Shown here one piece after another: positions 5,697 through 7,920 of a stretch of 7,920 nucleotides of DNA (position 1 is its first letter; the number at the start of each line of letters is the position of its first letter). This stretch comes from Polaromonas sp. (lineage in GTDB: Bacteria; Pseudomonadota; Gammaproteobacteria; Burkholderiales; Burkholderiaceae_C). The stretch is taken from the NCBI GenBank assembly GCA_014376885.1, contig JACMQR010000227.1:1-7920 (forward strand). The letters run 5' to 3'. A program made the translations under genes and the position numbers. The notes beneath the pieces were generated by a model. That model did no database searches and was not told the DNA's origin. It was given only the letters and a program-made list of their open reading frames with translations.

Positions 5697-6187
5697 GCCG
5701 CACATTCCGCGCGGCAATTCTCCTACAGATTTCGATTTACAAAGCTTTAACAATGATTTGGAATCTATTGGAGCCAAGCGGCAATACGCTGCCAGCCCCA
5801 GCCGGTTGACGCCGTGCTTTGCGGCCCGCCGGCCCCGTCGGCTGGCTCAGTTGCCGGGCAATCGGGCTGGCAATGTCTCAGGTGCCCGACACCGCGCAAA
5901 ATTTTTTATTTCGATTTGCAACAAGGCTTAGAAATGGCGGTTCTATCTTTGCCCCGTGCGGGCCTGGGGCGCAATCGCCCGGGAGCCGGTGGCCCACGCC
6001 TGGCGCCGCCGGGCAGAAAAGCCGCCTTCGCCCGCCAGCGCTGTGCCGGCCCGTTGCTGCGCGCCGAGCTGCCCAGCGCTTGCCCTGCCGGCCGGGGCTA
6101 GCGCACTCAGGGCTTTTGCCGGGCGGTCCGCGGCCTGCAGCGGGTGTTTCCAGCCCTTTCCCCTTCATCATCTCCAGAGGATCCGAC
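5697..6187. other. Intergenic region without a convincing gene
   Basis: The longest forward frame here (5814-6101, 95 codons) has no ribosome binding site, a Pro/Arg/Ala-rich composition typical of chance frames in GC-rich DNA, and no recognisable motif. Two A/T-rich islands (about 5720-5770 and 5898-5935) stand out from the GC-rich surroundings, and each contains the 14-base motif ATTTCGATTT(A/G)CAA (5729-5742 and 5908-5921). The rest (5940-6170) is GC-rich and could be a long 5' leader for the glycosyltransferase gene. I see no tRNA and no terminator with a T-tract. Confidence 0.6.
5736..5764 (+). promoter_or_regulatory. Possible sigma-70 promoter
   Basis: TTTACA (5736-5741) and TGGAAT (5759-5764) are spaced by 17 bases and match the -35 and -10 consensus at 5 and 4 of 6 positions. 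The site lies in the A/T-rich island after the HupE-like gene. It would give a leader of about 420 bases for the gene at 6188, which is long, so another promoter closer to the gene may exist. Confidence 0.22.
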
Positions 6188-7920
6188 ATGCCGACCATCA
6201 TTGTTTTTTCACACCTGCGCTGGAACTTTGTCTACCAACGGCCTCAGCATCTGCTCACCCGCCTTGCCAAGCATTACCAGATCATCTTCATGGAAGAACC
6301 GGTGCCCAACGGGGCTGACTTTCTCGAGCACCTGAACCCGGCGCCCAATATCGAGGTGCTGCGGCCGCATGTCACCAGTGCCATCGCGGGCTTTCATGAC
6401 GACCATCTGCCGGTGCTGCAAAGCCAGCTGGCCGGCTTTCTGCGCGAGCGCGGCATTGACGACTACCTGATCTGGTTCTACACCCCGATGGCATTGCCAC
6501 TGGCCGGCGCGTTGCAGCCGCGGGCGGTGATCTACGACTGCATGGACGAGCTGTCGGCCTTCATGCACGCGCCGCGCCAGCTGATCCAGCGTGAAAATGC
6601 GCTCTACCAGATGGCTGATCTGGTGCTCACCGGCGGCCCCAGCCTGTTTCGCTCCAAGCGCGAGCGCCACGGCAATGTTCACTGCTTTCCCAGCAGCGTG
6701 GACGCCGGGCATTTCGCCTCGGCGGCCGACACCAGCCTGCCCGACCATCCGGCGCAGGCGGCACTGGCCCGTCCGCGGCTGGGTTACTGCGGCGTGATCG
6801 ACGAGCGCATCGACCTGGAGCTGATTGCCGCCATGGCCGATATGCATCCGGAATGGCAAATCGTCATGGTCGGCCCGGTGGTCAAGATCAATCTTGAGCA
6901 CCTGCCGCAGCGCAGCAACATCCATTGGCTGGGCCAGCAGGACTATGCCGACCTGCCCCGGTTCATGGCCGGCTGGGATGTCTGCCTGCTGCCGTTTGCG
7001 CTCAATGAGGCCACGCGCTTCATCAGCCCGACCAAGACGCTCGAATACATGGCCGCCGGCCGGCCGTCGGTCAGCACGCGCATCCGCGATGTGGCCGAGC
7101 CGTATGGCCATGTGGTGGAAATAGCCGACACGGCGCTGGCCTTCATTGCCGCGTGCGAAGCCGTCTTGGCCGAACCCGAAGCGCAGCAAGCCAGCCGGCG
7201 CGCGCTGATGCAGAGCATCGTGCAGGTCACCTCGTGGGACATCACGGCCGAGGCCATCCACGCGCAGATCGCTGCGCTGCCGGCGCGCCGGCCGGCCGAC
7301 CGGGTCGAAGCGGCGAATTCGGATTTCGGCGCGCCGCATGCCGAGCCGGTGAATTATCCGGTGGTGGTGATCGGCGCCGGACCGACCGGGCTGGCAGCTT
7401 CCTACCATCTGGGGGAGGGCAGCCTGCTGCTCGAAAAAGGCAACAGCGTGGGCGGCTGGTGCCGCTCCATCGTGGACAACGGCTTTACCTTTGACTATGC
7501 CGGCCACATCATGTTTTCCAACGACGCCTATGTGCTGGACCTGTATGACAAGCTGCTGGGCAAAAATGTCCACTGGCAAAACCGCGAGGCCTGGATCTAC
7601 AGCAAGCAGGTCTACACCCGCTACCCGTTCCAGGGCGCGCTGTACGGCCTGCCGCCTGAAGTGCTCAAGGAGTGCCTGATCGGCGCGATCGAGGCGCGCT
7701 TTGGCCCGGTGAAAAAAGAGGCTCCCGGTGCGCCCATCTCCGCGCCGTCGGCCGCCACCGCGACGATTGCGAATGCGGCCGGCCGCAGTCCGGTGGCGGG
7801 CGTGATCTCCAAGGGCAGCGCCGCCGCCGCGCCGAAGAATTTTGAGGAATTCATCTACAAGGTGTGGGGCGCCGGCGTGGCCAAGCACTTTGCCATTCCT
7901 TACAACAAAAAGCTCTGGGC
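6188..7920 (+). CDS. Glycosyltransferase fused to UDP-galactopyranose-mutase-like FAD domain (3' end beyond window)
   Basis: ATG 6188 follows the ribosome binding site AGAGGA (6176-6181), and the frame stays open for 577 codons to the window end. Residues 1 to about 365 form a GT-B glycosyltransferase: an N-terminal FSHLRWNFVYQRPQHLL (7-23), then VMVGP (227-231), and the nucleotide-sugar-site block FISPTKTLEYMAAGRPSVST (278-297). After a short linker, residue 391 onward is an FAD-binding Rossmann domain. It shows VVVIGAGPTGLAASYHL (392-408, GxGxxG), the ribose-binding Glu416 in LLLEKG, and GGWCRS...FTFDYAGH (422-440), which resembles UDP-galactopyranose mutases and related flavin oxidoreductases. 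One polypeptide may thus rearrange or oxidise a sugar nucleotide and transfer the sugar, probably for exopolysaccharide or another surface glycan. The true substrate cannot be read from sequence. An Ala/Pro/Ser-rich stretch (511-549) interrupts the FAD domain. No signal peptide is seen, so it is cytoplasmic or membrane-peripheral. Confidence 0.9.
   Translation, partial: MPTIIVFSHLRWNFVYQRPQHLLTRLAKHYQIIFMEEPVPNGADFLEHLNPAPNIEVLRPHVTSAIAGFHDDHLPVLQSQLAGFLRERGIDDYLIWFYTPMALPLAGALQPRAVIYDCMDELSAFMHAPRQLIQRENALYQMADLVLTGGPSLFRSKRERHGNVHCFPSSVDAGHFASAADTSLPDHPAQAALARPRLGYCGVIDERIDLELIAAMADMHPEWQIVMVGPVVKINLEHLPQRSNIHWLGQQDYADLPRFMAGWDVCLLPFALNEATRFISPTKTLEYMAAGRPSVSTRIRDVAEPYGHVVEIADTALAFIAACEAVLAEPEAQQASRRALMQSIVQVTSWDITAEAIHAQIAALPARRPADRVEAANSDFGAPHAEPVNYPVVVIGAGPTGLAASYHLGEGSLLLEKGNSVGGWCRSIVDNGFTFDYAGHIMFSNDAYVLDLYDKLLGKNVHWQNREAWIYSKQVYTRYPFQGALYGLPPEVLKECLIGAIEARFGPVKKEAPGAPISAPSAATATIANAAGRSPVAGVISKGSAAAAPKNFEEFIYKVWGAGVAKHFAIPYNKKLW

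Noticed and set aside
5814..6101. 95-codon forward frame in the gap before the glycosyltransferase gene
   Set aside because: No ribosome binding site, no recognisable motif, and a composition typical of chance frames. The A/T-rich island inside it looks intergenic.
6209..7888. 559-codon open frame on the minus strand
   Set aside because: It is wholly antisense to the glycosyltransferase-FAD gene, whose protein shows clear domain motifs. The His/Arg/Gly-rich translation has no recognisable motif, and long antisense frames are common in GC-rich coding DNA.
1..7920. CRISPR array, tRNA, rRNA, insertion sequence or prophage genes
   Set aside because: No regularly spaced repeats, no cloverleaf or rRNA-like segments, and no transposase, integrase or phage motifs seen on either strand.

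Overview
The window is GC-rich DNA (GC is high at third codon positions) that reads like a betaproteobacterial chromosome, most probably Burkholderiales/Comamonadaceae and perhaps Polaromonas-like. That placement rests on codon usage, the type of QueF, a degenerate intergenic repeat that I recall from Comamonadaceae, and the style of the glycosyltransferase gene. It is inference, not a database match. All supported genes are on the + strand.

Layout: (1) 5-850, queF, the NADPH-dependent nitrile reductase of queuosine biosynthesis, with all its catalytic residues. (2) 851-1126, an intergenic region with a degenerate repeat and a possible promoter. (3) 1127-5696, a four-gene exported cluster: a secreted DUF4331 protein, a small lipoprotein, a strong intrinsic terminator, a secreted TPR protein, and a HupE/UreJ_2-type membrane protein that overlaps the TPR gene by ATGA. 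(4) 5697-6187, about 490 bases with no convincing gene. (5) 6188 to the window end, an open gene encoding a glycosyltransferase fused to a UDP-galactopyranose-mutase-like FAD domain, probably for surface polysaccharide.

The most interesting part is the DUF4331/lipoprotein/TPR/HupE-like cluster. Every product carries an export signal. The membrane protein keeps the H-x5-D-H metal motif of HupE/UreJ-type permeases. It also has a canonical EF-hand calcium loop in its extracytoplasmic domain and a predicted mature N-terminus that begins with His. Together these suggest an uncharacterised envelope system for metal handling. No member has a function I can name with confidence. The terminator after the lipoprotein implies that the two halves are made at different levels or from different promoters.

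The last gene is a two-domain fusion with an unusual Ala/Pro/Ser-rich insertion of about 40 residues in its FAD domain. It runs off the end of the window.
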